Assembly (NCBI GenBank): GCA_963793675.1 | Contig: CAWCBA010000008.1 | Coordinates: forward strand, 62,001 to 126,000 | DNA length: 64,000 bases | Source of the DNA: RPQJ01 sp963793675 | GTDB lineage: Bacteria > Pseudomonadota > Gammaproteobacteria > Steroidobacterales > Steroidobacteraceae | Reading direction: 5' to 3' | Part shown: positions 16,930 through 25,866 of the stretch, piece by piece | Position numbering within the stretch: the first letter of the stretch is position 1 | How the letters are laid out: every line of letters starts with the position of its first letter | Notes under the pieces: generated by a model | Databases searched by the model: none | What the model saw: the letters and a program-made list of their open reading frames with translations, nothing else | Told to the model about the DNA's origin: nothing | Translations under genes and position numbers: made by a program

Positions 16930-17696
16930 GGGCGACGCGGTCCCGGGAAGAAGGCGTTGGTGCGCCGGATGTATTCGGCGTAGCCCGGCCGCCGTTTGCC
17001 GATGTCCCGTTCGAGCAGCGTGACGCCCGAGACTCGCAGCAGCAGCATGCTCATGAGCGCGGGGCCGACCAGTGACCACCATGCGCCGGCCGCGAGCGCG
17101 ATCAGGCCAAACCCCCACCAGACACAGAAATCACCGAAGTAATTGGGATGACGCGTGAGGCCCCACAGCCCCTGGTCCATCACCTGCCCGGCGTTGGCCG
17201 GGTCTGCCTTGAAGCGGGTGAGCTGCCAGTCGCCGACGGCTTCGAAGTACAGGCCGACCAGGCAGAGCGCGGCGCCCGCGTAATCGAGCCAGCCGAGGGG
17301 GCTCGCGTCACCGGCGATGGCACCGAGCAGCGGCAGCGAAATCACCCAGGCGAGGACCGCCTGCAGCCCGAACACGAGATACAGGCTCTTCCACGCGAAG
17401 CCGGGCTCGTTGCGCCGGCGGATCTTCTGGTAACGCCGGTCCTCTTCGTGGCCGAAATTACGCCGGCCAAGGTAGATCGCGAGCCGCAGGCCCCAGGCCG
17501 TGACCAGCACCAGCACCAGCTGTGCGCGCGGCCCGAGCGGCAGCGAGCTCGATGCGTAACTGCAGGCCGCGATCACGAACATCAGCGACCACAGCGTGTC
17601 GACGATCGTGACGTTGCGGAGCTGGACGCTCACGAGCCAGGTCAGGAATCCTGCGCCGAGCAGGAAGGGCAGGGCGTGCAGCCAGGTCTGGAGCAT
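16926..17696 (-). CDS. DUF1295 membrane protein (steroid 5-alpha-reductase-like)
   Basis: A 256-residue multi-pass membrane protein with about seven helices. The C-terminal ICMT/steroid-reductase-like signature GLWGLTRHPNYFGDFCVWWGF (RHPNY...E/D) is clear, as is LERDIGKRRPGYAEYIRRTNAFFP at the end. Members of this fold reduce double bonds in lipids or methylate prenyl groups. The bacterial DUF1295 group is uncharacterised for the most part. It shares its last 4 bp with the end of the convergent monooxygenase gene. GAGG lies eight bases before the ATG. Confidence 0.88.
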   Translation of the reverse strand: MLQTWLHALPFLLGAGFLTWLVSVQLRNVTIVDTLWSLMFVIAACSYASSSLPLGPRAQLVLVLVTAWGLRLAIYLGRRNFGHEEDRRYQKIRRRNEPGFAWKSLYLVFGLQAVLAWVISLPLLGAIAGDASPLGWLDYAGAALCLVGLYFEAVGDWQLTRFKADPANAGQVMDQGLWGLTRHPNYFGDFCVWWGFGLIALAAGAWWSLVGPALMSMLLLRVSGVTLLERDIGKRRPGYAEYIRRTNAFFPGPRRP

Positions 17697-17758
17697 TGGC
17701 GGGGCCTCGTTGGGTGTTCTGGTTTTCGGCGGATGCGTGCGTGCGGTTTCAGCGGCGG

Positions 17759-18742
17759 TCAGTGCGTCGTCAGGAGCTCGGCGAGCAGCGCGTCCTCGAT
17801 GTTGCCGCCCGACAGCGTCACCGCCACGGTGCGTCCGCCGACCTCGAGCTTGCCGGCGAGCACGGCTGCGAGCGCGACCGCACCGCCGGGTTCGACGACG
17901 AGCTTCAGCGTGCGCGCGGCAAACACGATGGCCTGCCTTACTTCGTCATCGGACACCGCGAGTCCGCCCCTCAGCAGCGGCTGGTTGATCGAGAACGTAA
18001 GTTCACCGGGGATCGGTGCCAGCAGCGCATCGCAGAATGACTGCGGCATGCCAGGTTCGTTGCACTGACGCCGGCCTGCGGCCAGCGAGCGACGGTGATC
18101 GTCGTACGCCTCAGGCTCGGCCGTCCAGACGCCCGCCTGCGGGGCGAGCTGCGCAATCGCGATCGCAATGCCCGCCGTGAGGCCGCCGCCACTGCAGCAC
18201 ACGAGCACGTCGTCGAGCGTCAGGCCGAGTGCGGCCGCCTGCTCGGCGATTTCGAGGCCCGCGGTGCCCTGGCCCGCGATGATGTCCGGGTCGTCGTACG
18301 ACGGCACCAGCGTTGCACCCCGCTCGGCGGCCAGCCTGGCTGCGATCTGCTCGCGACTCCCGTGTGCGCGGTCGTACTCGACGATTTCGGCGCCCATGTC
18401 CCGCGTGTTCTGCAACTTGACCCTGGGGGCGTCGGAGGGCATCACGATCGCCGCGTGGATGCCGAGACGCCGGGCAGCCTCGGCGACTCCCTGCGCGTGG
18501 TTACCGGACGAAAAGGCGACGACGCCGGCGGCCCGCTCGGCAGCGTTCAACTGGACCAACCGGTTCCAGGCGCCGCGAAACTTGAACGACCCGGTGTGCT
18601 GCAGCGTTTCGAGCTTGAGCAGGATGCGTCCGCCGGTGAGCCGGTCGAGCGGGGTATCGGCCAGCAGTGGCGTGCGACGGGCGTGCCCTTCGAGCCGGCG
18701 CGCGGCGGCGCGGACGTCGTCGAAGTCGGGAATGCGGGTCAT
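17759..18742 (-). CDS. Threonine/serine dehydratase, PLP-dependent
   Basis: Deaminates threonine to 2-oxobutyrate (or serine to pyruvate). PLP is bound by Lys in TGSFKFRGA, the phosphate-binding loop is CSGGGLTAG, and the substrate loop is SSGNHAQGVA. At 327 residues it lacks the C-terminal ACT regulatory domain of biosynthetic IlvA, so it fits the catabolic TdcB/serine-racemase-like group. The ATG at 18742 begins MTRIPDFDDV, the usual entry of the fold; an upstream start at 18811 would add an unconserved leader. It is 62 bp downstream of the start of the DUF1295 gene's frame and divergent from the methyltransferase gene. Confidence 0.9.
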   Translation of the reverse strand: MTRIPDFDDVRAAARRLEGHARRTPLLADTPLDRLTGGRILLKLETLQHTGSFKFRGAWNRLVQLNAAERAAGVVAFSSGNHAQGVAEAARRLGIHAAIVMPSDAPRVKLQNTRDMGAEIVEYDRAHGSREQIAARLAAERGATLVPSYDDPDIIAGQGTAGLEIAEQAAALGLTLDDVLVCCSGGGLTAGIAIAIAQLAPQAGVWTAEPEAYDDHRRSLAAGRRQCNEPGMPQSFCDALLAPIPGELTFSINQPLLRGGLAVSDDEVRQAIVFAARTLKLVVEPGGAVALAAVLAGKLEVGGRTVAVTLSGGNIEDALLAELLTTH

Positions 18743-18792
18743 GAGGCTGGGTTCCCCTGTCGGCGTCGGACGAATCGTCGCACCATAGACGC

Positions 18793-19905
18793 GTGAGCGT
18801 ACAACAAACATTACCCGCCGGCTGCGAGCCCGCCTGCCGCGGCTGCCGCCATCGCACGCTGAGCATGGCGGCGAGCGTCGCGCAGAAGCAGGGGTACCTG
18901 CAGCGCGTTCTGGAACGCTGGCAAGCCGTGCTGCAACCCGTGCGTTCGCCGCGCGACGACCGGCGTTTCGGCTATCGCCATCGGGTTACCTTGAACGCAG
19001 GTTGCGACGGTTCGGCTGGCTGGCAGTTCGGGATGATGCGGCGCGACGAACTGATCCCGATCCATGAGTGTCCCGTGCATTCGGCTCGCGTCAACGGACT
19101 CGTCGCGCTGCTGCGCGCCACGCTCCCGCCGCATGCGGATCTCCCACTCGCGTACCTGCACGTCGCGGGTGGTCAGGCGACGCTCATCGTCAAGGCGAGG
19201 AACCACCAGCCCGCTCACCTCGACGCGCTGCGTGCGGGACTGCCAGCGACGGGCATCGAAGGACTCTGGGTTCATTGCCACGCCTCGGCCGGCCGCAAGC
19301 TGTTCGCGCGCTCGGGCTGGTACCTGGCATGGGGCGCACCGACCTCGCTCGACGCGGCAGGACTGGTGCACGGGCCGGCTGCGTTCCAGCAGTTGCTGCC
19401 CGAACTGCATGCGCAATCCGTCATGCTGGCCCGCGCTCATCTCGACCCGGCCCCTGGTGTCGCGGTGCTCGATTTGTACTGCGGGATCGGCGCCACGCTG
19501 CGCCAATGGCTGTCGGCAGGGGCGTCCGGGCTCGGCGTCGAACTGGCCGGCGGCGCCGTCGACTGCGCGCGAATCAATGCGCCCGGTGCCGTCGTGCTGC
19601 GCGGAACCTGCGAGCAGCGCATGCCACAGGTGCGGGACTGGTGGCACGGCGGCGGTCATTCCCGCCGTGCCTGCTACGTCAACCCACCTCGCTCCGGGCT
19701 CGAGGCGGCACTGCTCGAAGCACTGGCGCACGACTTGCGCCCGGACCGGATTGCTTACCTTTCGTGCAGTGCCGGAACGCTCGCGCGGGATCTGGCGGTG
19801 TTCGAGTCGGCGGGATACGAGGTGCGTTCGCTCACGCCTTTCGACTTCTTCCCCGGCACGCATCACGTCGAGTGCCTGGCCCTGCTCGCGCGCGCATCGG
19901 CCTGA
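18793..19905 (+). CDS. RNA uracil-C5 methyltransferase-like protein (TrmA/RlmC/RlmD family)
   Basis: A 370-residue class I SAM methyltransferase. An N-terminal cysteine cluster (CEPACRGC) matches the iron-sulphur site of RlmC/RlmD. The SAM motif is LDLYCGIGATLRQWL at about residue 225, and the catalytic end is YVNPPRSGL and YLSCSAGTLARDL, with the nucleophilic Cys in the usual SCNPATLARDL position. It lacks a separate TRAM domain and is close in size to RlmC (about 375). Translation starts at a GTG only 50 bp from the divergent dehydratase gene. The target (23S rRNA U747 or U1939, or tRNA) is not decided by sequence alone. Confidence 0.85.
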   Translation: MSVQQTLPAGCEPACRGCRHRTLSMAASVAQKQGYLQRVLERWQAVLQPVRSPRDDRRFGYRHRVTLNAGCDGSAGWQFGMMRRDELIPIHECPVHSARVNGLVALLRATLPPHADLPLAYLHVAGGQATLIVKARNHQPAHLDALRAGLPATGIEGLWVHCHASAGRKLFARSGWYLAWGAPTSLDAAGLVHGPAAFQQLLPELHAQSVMLARAHLDPAPGVAVLDLYCGIGATLRQWLSAGASGLGVELAGGAVDCARINAPGAVVLRGTCEQRMPQVRDWWHGGGHSRRACYVNPPRSGLEAALLEALAHDLRPDRIAYLSCSAGTLARDLAVFESAGYEVRSLTPFDFFPGTHHVECLALLARASA

Positions 19906-19978
19906 GGCTTCGGGGTGACGCTGGCGGTGCGCTACGATGCGCGCCGTTCAGCGATTCGGGTCGACGAAAAGGATTCTC

Positions 19979-22300
19979 ATGCCAGCCTATGCTTTCGCCA
20001 GCGTCGCGTGCCGCCGGGCCCCGGCGTTGCGGGCACTCGCTACCCTGTTGCTGTTCACCGTCACGGCCGGGGCGAGCCCGCGGGCCGGCGCCACCGGGCC
20101 GGGTCCCTCGCCACAAGCCGTGGCGCCCGCCATCGGCCAGGCATACGCGCGTCCCCGCATTGGCCTGGTGCTGGGCGGGGGTGGTGCAAAGGGAGCGGCA
20201 CACGTCGGCGTGCTGACGCTGCTCGAAGACATGCGGGTTCCGGTCGACTGCGTCATCGGCACCAGCATGGGTGCGCTGGTCGGAGGTACCTACGCGGCGG
20301 GCATGACGGCTGCAGAAGTCGAGCAGGCGATGAGGGCCATCTCCTGGTCCGAGACAATCGGTTTCGAGGGGCGTCGCGCCAAGCTGCCGATGCGACGCAA
20401 GCTCGCCGGACGTGCCTACTCCAACAATCTCGAGTTCGGGTATCGCGACGGCCAGGTGGCCGTGCCGCGCGGATTCATCAACACGCAGAACATCGAACAG
20501 ACAATCCGCAACCTGGTGTCACGCAGCCTGGGCACCAGCAATTTCGACCAGCTGCCGATCCCGTTCCGCGCGATCGCAACCGACATGATGACGGGCGAGA
20601 TGGTCGTGCTCGGTGCAGGCGACCTCGCGCTGTCGATGCGCGCCAGCATGGCGGTTCCGGGCGTCTTTTCGCCGGTGACGATCGATGGCCGCACGCTTGG
20701 CGACGGCGGCCTCACGCGCAACGTGCCGGTCGATATCGCGCGGCAGACCTGCGCGGACGTCGTCATCGCCGTCGCCGTGCCGACGCCGCCGCCGGAGCCC
20801 GAGGCGCTGCAGTCGCCACTGACAATGGTGTCGCGCACCCTCGACGTGCTGATCGGCGCCAACGAGAAGCAGCAACTCGACACGCTCGGTCCGCAGGACG
20901 TGAAGATCATCGTGTCGATGGAGGGCATCGGTCCCGGTTCGTTCGACCGCGTCGCGGATGCCATTCCGCTGGGCCGGCGTGCGGCGGAGGGGCACCGCGA
21001 CGAGTTGCACCGCTATTCGCTTTCGGAGGCGGAGTATCGCGCCTGGCGCGAGCATTCCCGCCGGCCGGACACGCGCCAGGTGGTGCTCGCCGACGTCACG
21101 GTGCAGGGCCTCCACCGGGTCGACGAAGCGTACGTCCGCTCGAGCCTTGCGCTGCAGGCCGGCAGCGTCGTCAACGAGAAGCAGCTCGCGACGGCGACGA
21201 ACCGCGTGTTCGACCTCGGCGACTTCGATGGCGTGCGCTACACGCTGACCGGCGACCCGCAGAATCCGCGGCTGACGGTCGAGGTGAGCGAGAAGTCGTC
21301 GGGTCCGAACATCCTGCGCTTCGACCTGGGCCTCGCTGCGACCACGCTCGACTCGACGGCCTTCGTGCTGACCACCGACTACCTCAGGCCGTGGGTCAAT
21401 GCGCTCGGTGGCGAACTGCACGGAGTGCTGCAGTTGGGTCGCACGAGCCTGGGACAGTTATCGCTGTACCAGCCGCTCGAGCAGCGCCATCGCTGGTTCG
21501 TCGAACCCGGCGTGCAGGTGATGCGCTCCACCGAGGACATCTATGTCGGCAGCGAGGCAGCGACGCGCTACAACTTCGACTCGGGCTACGTGTACCTCGA
21601 AGGCGGCCGTGTCATCGGAACCCGCGCCGAACTGCGTGCGGGGCTGCGCACCGGCTTCCAGGGCGCCACGCGGGACATCGCGGTTCCCGGCTTGCCGAAC
21701 ATCGACAACGAAGGCTACGGTGGACTGACCGCAGGCATCACCTTCGACGACCGCGATCGCGACGCGCTCATCACGCCCGGCTGGCTTGGCCGCGTTCGCT
21801 ACTACCGTGCGCTGGACGGGCTGGGTTCGGCGACCGAGTACGACAGGATCGAAGGCATGGTGCTGAAGGCGATGCCGTTGCTCAGCGACCTGCTGCAGTT
21901 CCGGGTCAGCGGGGGAGCCTCGTTCGAAGGCGAACTGCCGCTCTACGAGTACTTCACGGTAGGCGGCCCGCGCAGCTTTCCAGGGCTTGGGCTCGGCCAG
22001 CTGCGTGGTACGTCGTACTGGGCGGGATCTGCCGCCTACCTGCACAAGATCGGCGACATCAACACGCTGTTCGGGCAGTCGCTCTATTTCGGCGCGGAGC
22101 TTGCGGCGGCGGACATGTCGGGTCGCGTCGATGGCATGCACGAGCCTGCGGTCCTCGGCGGTTCACTGCTGCTCGGTGGGCGCACGCCACTCGGTCCGAT
22201 CAGGCTGTCGATCGCGACGACCACGGTCGAGGGCATGAGCGTGATGTTCACCCTCGGCCGGCCGATCGAAGAGGGCAACGTCAACGACGACGAGCATTGA
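19979..22300 (+). CDS. Patatin-like phospholipase with POTRA and outer-membrane barrel (PlpD type)
   Basis: A 773-residue type Vd autotransporter-like protein. A signal peptide (about residues 1-40) precedes a patatin lipase domain with the oxyanion GGGGAKG, nucleophile GTSMG and the catalytic Asp in DGG. A single POTRA-like domain follows (VTVQGLHRVDEAYVRSSL, about 375-455), then a C-terminal 16-strand-type surface-antigen barrel ending FTLGRPIEEG. AAAAGGA lies just before the ATG at 19979. The lipase domain would be carried to the cell surface and act on phospholipids of neighbours or hosts; that is known for PlpD of Pseudomonas and inferred here. Confidence 0.92.
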   Translation: MPAYAFASVACRRAPALRALATLLLFTVTAGASPRAGATGPGPSPQAVAPAIGQAYARPRIGLVLGGGGAKGAAHVGVLTLLEDMRVPVDCVIGTSMGALVGGTYAAGMTAAEVEQAMRAISWSETIGFEGRRAKLPMRRKLAGRAYSNNLEFGYRDGQVAVPRGFINTQNIEQTIRNLVSRSLGTSNFDQLPIPFRAIATDMMTGEMVVLGAGDLALSMRASMAVPGVFSPVTIDGRTLGDGGLTRNVPVDIARQTCADVVIAVAVPTPPPEPEALQSPLTMVSRTLDVLIGANEKQQLDTLGPQDVKIIVSMEGIGPGSFDRVADAIPLGRRAAEGHRDELHRYSLSEAEYRAWREHSRRPDTRQVVLADVTVQGLHRVDEAYVRSSLALQAGSVVNEKQLATATNRVFDLGDFDGVRYTLTGDPQNPRLTVEVSEKSSGPNILRFDLGLAATTLDSTAFVLTTDYLRPWVNALGGELHGVLQLGRTSLGQLSLYQPLEQRHRWFVEPGVQVMRSTEDIYVGSEAATRYNFDSGYVYLEGGRVIGTRAELRAGLRTGFQGATRDIAVPGLPNIDNEGYGGLTAGITFDDRDRDALITPGWLGRVRYYRALDGLGSATEYDRIEGMVLKAMPLLSDLLQFRVSGGASFEGELPLYEYFTVGGPRSFPGLGLGQLRGTSYWAGSAAYLHKIGDINTLFGQSLYFGAELAAADMSGRVDGMHEPAVLGGSLLLGGRTPLGPIRLSIATTTVEGMSVMFTLGRPIEEGNVNDDEH

Positions 22301-22345
22301 CGACAGCCCGGCGCGGGACTGCCGTTGTCCTGCGGTGTCTCCGGA

Positions 22346-23767
22346 TCACTGGATGCCGGGGACCCAGCGTTCGGCGGCGGAGGGTTGCTGCGAGAGTGGG
22401 TATCGGCTCGACGGGTTCGTCTTCGCCTGGCCAGCCACGAACGGACTCATCACGTTCGCGCAGGCGCCGGTGTTGATCCACTGCAGCGCCGCCTGCGTCA
22501 GGCCGTCCGCCGGGTCACCCATCGGGGCACCGAGCGTGTCGTCCGCCGCGCATGCGAAACGCATGCTGGACGCGAGCCCTGCGTAGTAGTCGCTGGCGCC
22601 GTCTGCATTGGCCGTCTTGAATGCGATGAGTCGCAACCGGTCAGTACAGGCGTTCGCGAGATCGAAGGCGAGCTGACCGACGGGCTTGCCGTAGGTGTCG
22701 CTGCCGACGATGGCCACTTCGACCCAGGCGCGCATGGCGTTGACGTTGATCTCGCTCGCCGATGCGGTCGCAGCGGTGGTCAGGAACGCGATGCGCACGG
22801 GCCGGACCGACTGCGACTGCGGCTGGAAGCGAACGGTGGAGTCCTGGCCCGATCTGGCAGGGCTGTGCACGATCGAGTACTGGGTATCGGCCGACGTGCG
22901 GTCGCCGCCGAGCAGGTTGTCGATCAGTTCGGCCGTGCTGACGAGACCGCCGCCGTTGTAACGCAGGTCGATGATGAAGTCGCGGACGTTCTGCGCGCGG
23001 AATGCCTGGAACGCCGTGAGCAGCTGCGGATCGGCCGTGCTGACGTAGCTGCGCAGGTGCAGGTAGCCCACGCCGGTCGTGCCGGCCACGGGCAGGACGC
23101 GCGTTCCGAACGAATCCGGGACTGGGTCGATCGTCACCGTGCGCTTGGTAAGCTGCATCTCGATGGTCTGCCCGTCGCGCAGCACCCGCAGGCCGCGCTG
23201 GATACCCACGGCGGCGGCTCCAAGCAGGTCGGTGAACGTGCTGGAGCCGTCCGCGAGCGATTGTGAGACCGGCACGAAGCCGCCGCCCTGGTCGACGGCG
23301 ACGACCTCGTCGCCGCGCTGCAGGCCCGCCTCCGCTGCCGGGCTGGCCTCGAATACATCGAGAATGAATGGCCGATTGCCGGCGTCGGTGCGCGAGCGGA
23401 AGCCGAAGCCGTCGAACTGGCCTTCTCCCAGCAGGGAGTCCTCGGCGGACTTCGTCGTCAGGTAGCTGAAGAAGCGATCCTTGCCCTGCGCCCGGGCGGT
23501 CGCGGTCAATGCATCGAGCAGGTCTTCCGCGGTCTGGTAGGACGTGAGGTCCACCGAGGCTGGCAGCAGGTCCGGAAACAGGTACCACTCGCGCGTGACG
23601 TCGAGGACCCACTGCTTGCGCGCCGTTTCGCCGCAGGGATTGTCCGTGCCACCGCCGGCGCCGGCACCCGTGCTGCCACCCGAACTGCCACACGCGGCGA
23701 GCAGCGTCGTGACAGCGCTGAGCGCCAGGAGTAGCGGGGTGCGCATCTCGACTCGTGCTGCGGGCAT
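22346..23767 (-). CDS. S41 family C-terminal-processing peptidase, lipoprotein
   Basis: A 473-residue periplasmic serine protease. The lipobox is LLAAC (signal MRTPLLLALSAVTTLLAAC), so it is probably membrane-anchored; a Gly/Ser-rich linker follows. A PDZ domain (EASPAAEAGLQRGDEVVAVD) precedes the S41 catalytic domain with DLRYNGGG, nucleophile Ser in TASASEINVNA and catalytic Lys in SDTYGKPVGQ. Two ATGs fit the signal peptide, 23767 and 23746; neither has a strong ribosome site and I use the longer. It is convergent with the patatin gene. A plausible promoter lies at 23838-23867. Confidence 0.9.
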   Translation of the reverse strand: MPAARVEMRTPLLLALSAVTTLLAACGSSGGSTGAGAGGGTDNPCGETARKQWVLDVTREWYLFPDLLPASVDLTSYQTAEDLLDALTATARAQGKDRFFSYLTTKSAEDSLLGEGQFDGFGFRSRTDAGNRPFILDVFEASPAAEAGLQRGDEVVAVDQGGGFVPVSQSLADGSSTFTDLLGAAAVGIQRGLRVLRDGQTIEMQLTKRTVTIDPVPDSFGTRVLPVAGTTGVGYLHLRSYVSTADPQLLTAFQAFRAQNVRDFIIDLRYNGGGLVSTAELIDNLLGGDRTSADTQYSIVHSPARSGQDSTVRFQPQSQSVRPVRIAFLTTAATASASEINVNAMRAWVEVAIVGSDTYGKPVGQLAFDLANACTDRLRLIAFKTANADGASDYYAGLASSMRFACAADDTLGAPMGDPADGLTQAALQWINTGACANVMSPFVAGQAKTNPSSRYPLSQQPSAAERWVPGIQ

Positions 23768-23837
23768 GCCTGGTCCGGGGCGGGGTGGTGGCGAAGTGTC
23801 CCGCAAGCCTCGCGCCTGAACCAGAGACAAGGTCGCG

Positions 23838-23867
23838 AAAATACACTTCGGGCCAACGGCAGGCCAA
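23838..23867 (-). promoter_or_regulatory. Candidate sigma-70 promoter for the S41 peptidase gene
   Basis: On the minus strand TTGGCC (23867-23862), an 18-bp spacer and TATTTT (23843-23838) lie 71 bp before the peptidase start. Further upstream an AT-rich imperfect inverted repeat (GTAACATA at 23892-23899 and TATGGTTAC at 23908-23916) could be an operator. Positions only; not tested. Confidence 0.35.
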
Positions 23868-23953
23868 GACAAAGGTACTGAGGAAGTTGTCGTAACATAT
23901 TGATTTGTATGGTTACAGTAGTCACCCATACCTGCAACACTGGACCGCCTGGG

Positions 23954-25786
23954 CTACTTCGAAAGCATCTGCTGCATCCGCGGCCGGCTCGCCGCGTAGC
24001 GCCGGTGTACGTCCACGTAAATTGACTCGTAGAGCGCGTCGATCTCGTGCGGCTGGCCGAAGTGGCGCGTGAATCCCGGGCATTCCGGTTCCAGCGCCAG
24101 CTCGGCCGCCTGCATCAGGTGCGCCAGCAAGCCACGCGGATCTTCGTCGCCCACCGCGATCCGGATGGTCGTGAGCGAGATGCCTGCTTCGCGCAGTGCC
24201 TCGCCGGACAATTCCGAATGGCTCGTCAGCGCCGGACAGACGACCACCGTGTTGACCTGCCCGAGCGTCACCTGCAGGCCGAACGCGGGTTCGAGGCAGT
24301 CGAAGAAACGCTGGAACGCGTGCCGTGAAATCTTGCGGCCCATCTCGGTGTCCAGGTCGATCGTGAACAGCGGCGCCGGCAGGCCGAGGTACATCAGGCG
24401 CTCGCGCAGCGCGTAATTCTCGTTGCCTTCGACCGCAGAGCACTGCACGTTGATCGCGGGATGAGCGGCGAGCGCGCGGGCCAGCACCAGCGTGTTGATG
24501 GTCTTGAGCAGCACGCGCACTTCCACCGTGCGCATGCCGTTGATCACCTCGAATGCCTTGTCGGCGTCGAGGAACGCACCCTTGATGTAGTAGACGTTCC
24601 AGAACAGGCTTTCATCCCAGCGATAGACGCACGGCTTGCCGTCTGGCGTCGTGGTGGTGACGGTGTCGCCTTTGGGAATGAACATTCGCTCGTTGCGGCC
24701 GATGCAGACGCCGGCCGTCGTGGTGCCCGTGCCTGCGAGGTCCTTGGTGTAGGAGTGGATGACGAAGTCGGGGCGCTCCATCGGATCCTCGCGTTGCAGC
24801 ACCGGCTGCAGGATCGGCGTGCCGACGGTCGCGTCGCAAATGACCGTGAGTCCGTATTCGTGCGCGGCGCGGCAGATCGCCGGCACGTCGAGCACGTACC
24901 CGTGCGGGTTGCAGGGCGATTCCAGGAAGACGTAGATGCGACGGCCACGATCGAGGCGGTCGCGGTGCTTCGCGAGCGTGGCCTGCAGTGCGCGGCCGAA
25001 GTCCTCCACGGTAAAGCCGTCGAACCACTCGACGGCGACGTCGAGGTTGCTCTTCTTCGCGTACCAGTCGTGCAGCAGCTGGTAGGTGCCGCCATACACG
25101 TTCCGGCTCGACAGCACGACGTCGTTGTAGCCCACGAGGTTCGACAGCGTCGCATCGATCGCGGCCATGCCGGAGTTGAAGTTCCAGGCGAGGTATTCGC
25201 CCGCGAGCGGGCCGGCCTCGAGGTCGACTATGTGATTGGCGAGGCTGATCGAGGTCGGGTTCAGCAGGCGCGAGTAGATTTCGTGCAGCGGCTCGCGGCC
25301 CTTGAAGGCGTCCTCGACCCACTCGGTGCAGGCATACAGGTATGTCGCGGTGCGCGTGATGACGGGCGTGGCGCTGAAGATCGCCGTGACGTTGTCGAAG
25401 ATGGGGTAGGGACCCTTGATCGCCGACTGCGTCGAATCGTGCAGCAGCGACTGGTACGACTTGCGCAGCGGGTTCTGCAGCGTGTCGAGGATCTTGGCGA
25501 GCTGGAAGCAGAGAAACCGCTTGGCATTGAAGCGCGCGACGCGATCCCGCGGTTCAAGGTCCGCGAGTTCGCGCAGGGTCACTTCCCAGAGCTGGTGCGC
25601 CGCTGCATTGCCGGCGTACAGGTGCGTGGCGAAGTCGGCCATGCGGCGGCCGAATTCGGATTGCGGGTCGATCGAGAAATGCCTGAGCTGCTCGTCGACG
25701 AGTTCAGGAATGGCCGCGGAGCGCGTCGTGTTGCGGCGCGGGCTCAGTTCGCGCACTCGCGCGAAATCCGGCGAAGGTTTTTCCAT
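23954..25786 (-). CDS. Long Cys/Met-metabolism PLP-dependent enzyme, 610 residues
   Basis: A cystathionine-gamma-synthase-fold enzyme about 200 residues longer than usual. An N-terminal helical extension of about 170 residues (FSIDPQSEFGRRMADFATHLYAG to FKGREPLHEIYSRLLNPTS) precedes the PLP fold. The fold shows LAWNFNSGMAAIDATLSNLVG, NVYGGTYQLLHDW, FLESPCNPHGYVLDV, VICDATVGTP and the PLP lysine in VIHSYTKDLAGTGTTT. Family members eliminate or replace the gamma substituent of homoserine or cysteine derivatives. The reaction here is not clear. It lies downstream of a metY-like gene on the same strand, but a strong hairpin separates them. Confident of the fold, not the substrate. Confidence 0.8.
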   Translation of the reverse strand: MEKPSPDFARVRELSPRRNTTRSAAIPELVDEQLRHFSIDPQSEFGRRMADFATHLYAGNAAAHQLWEVTLRELADLEPRDRVARFNAKRFLCFQLAKILDTLQNPLRKSYQSLLHDSTQSAIKGPYPIFDNVTAIFSATPVITRTATYLYACTEWVEDAFKGREPLHEIYSRLLNPTSISLANHIVDLEAGPLAGEYLAWNFNSGMAAIDATLSNLVGYNDVVLSSRNVYGGTYQLLHDWYAKKSNLDVAVEWFDGFTVEDFGRALQATLAKHRDRLDRGRRIYVFLESPCNPHGYVLDVPAICRAAHEYGLTVICDATVGTPILQPVLQREDPMERPDFVIHSYTKDLAGTGTTTAGVCIGRNERMFIPKGDTVTTTTPDGKPCVYRWDESLFWNVYYIKGAFLDADKAFEVINGMRTVEVRVLLKTINTLVLARALAAHPAINVQCSAVEGNENYALRERLMYLGLPAPLFTIDLDTEMGRKISRHAFQRFFDCLEPAFGLQVTLGQVNTVVVCPALTSHSELSGEALREAGISLTTIRIAVGDEDPRGLLAHLMQAAELALEPECPGFTRHFGQPHEIDALYESIYVDVHRRYAASRPRMQQMLSK

Positions 25787-25821
25787 GGCCGGATGGTACC
25801 CCCAAGCCTGCCATTACCGCT

Positions 25822-25847
25822 CCCTCTCCCGCACCAGCGGGAGAGGG
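25822..25847. repeat. REP-like palindrome between metY and the long PLP gene
   Basis: CCCTCTCCCGC and GCGGGAGAGGG form a perfect 11-bp stem around the loop ACCA. The motif with its GCGGGAGAGGG arm is the same type as short palindromes scattered between genes in many proteobacteria. It sits in the 80-bp gap after the metY stop and could stabilise or end that transcript. No U-tract follows. Confidence 0.55.
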
Positions 25848-25866
25848 CGGGGGTACGGGTCCACTG

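Noticed and set aside
19915..22476. An 853-codon open frame overlapping the patatin gene in another frame
   Set aside because: Arg-rich, without motifs; the patatin-barrel protein in the other frame is complete with all active-site motifs.
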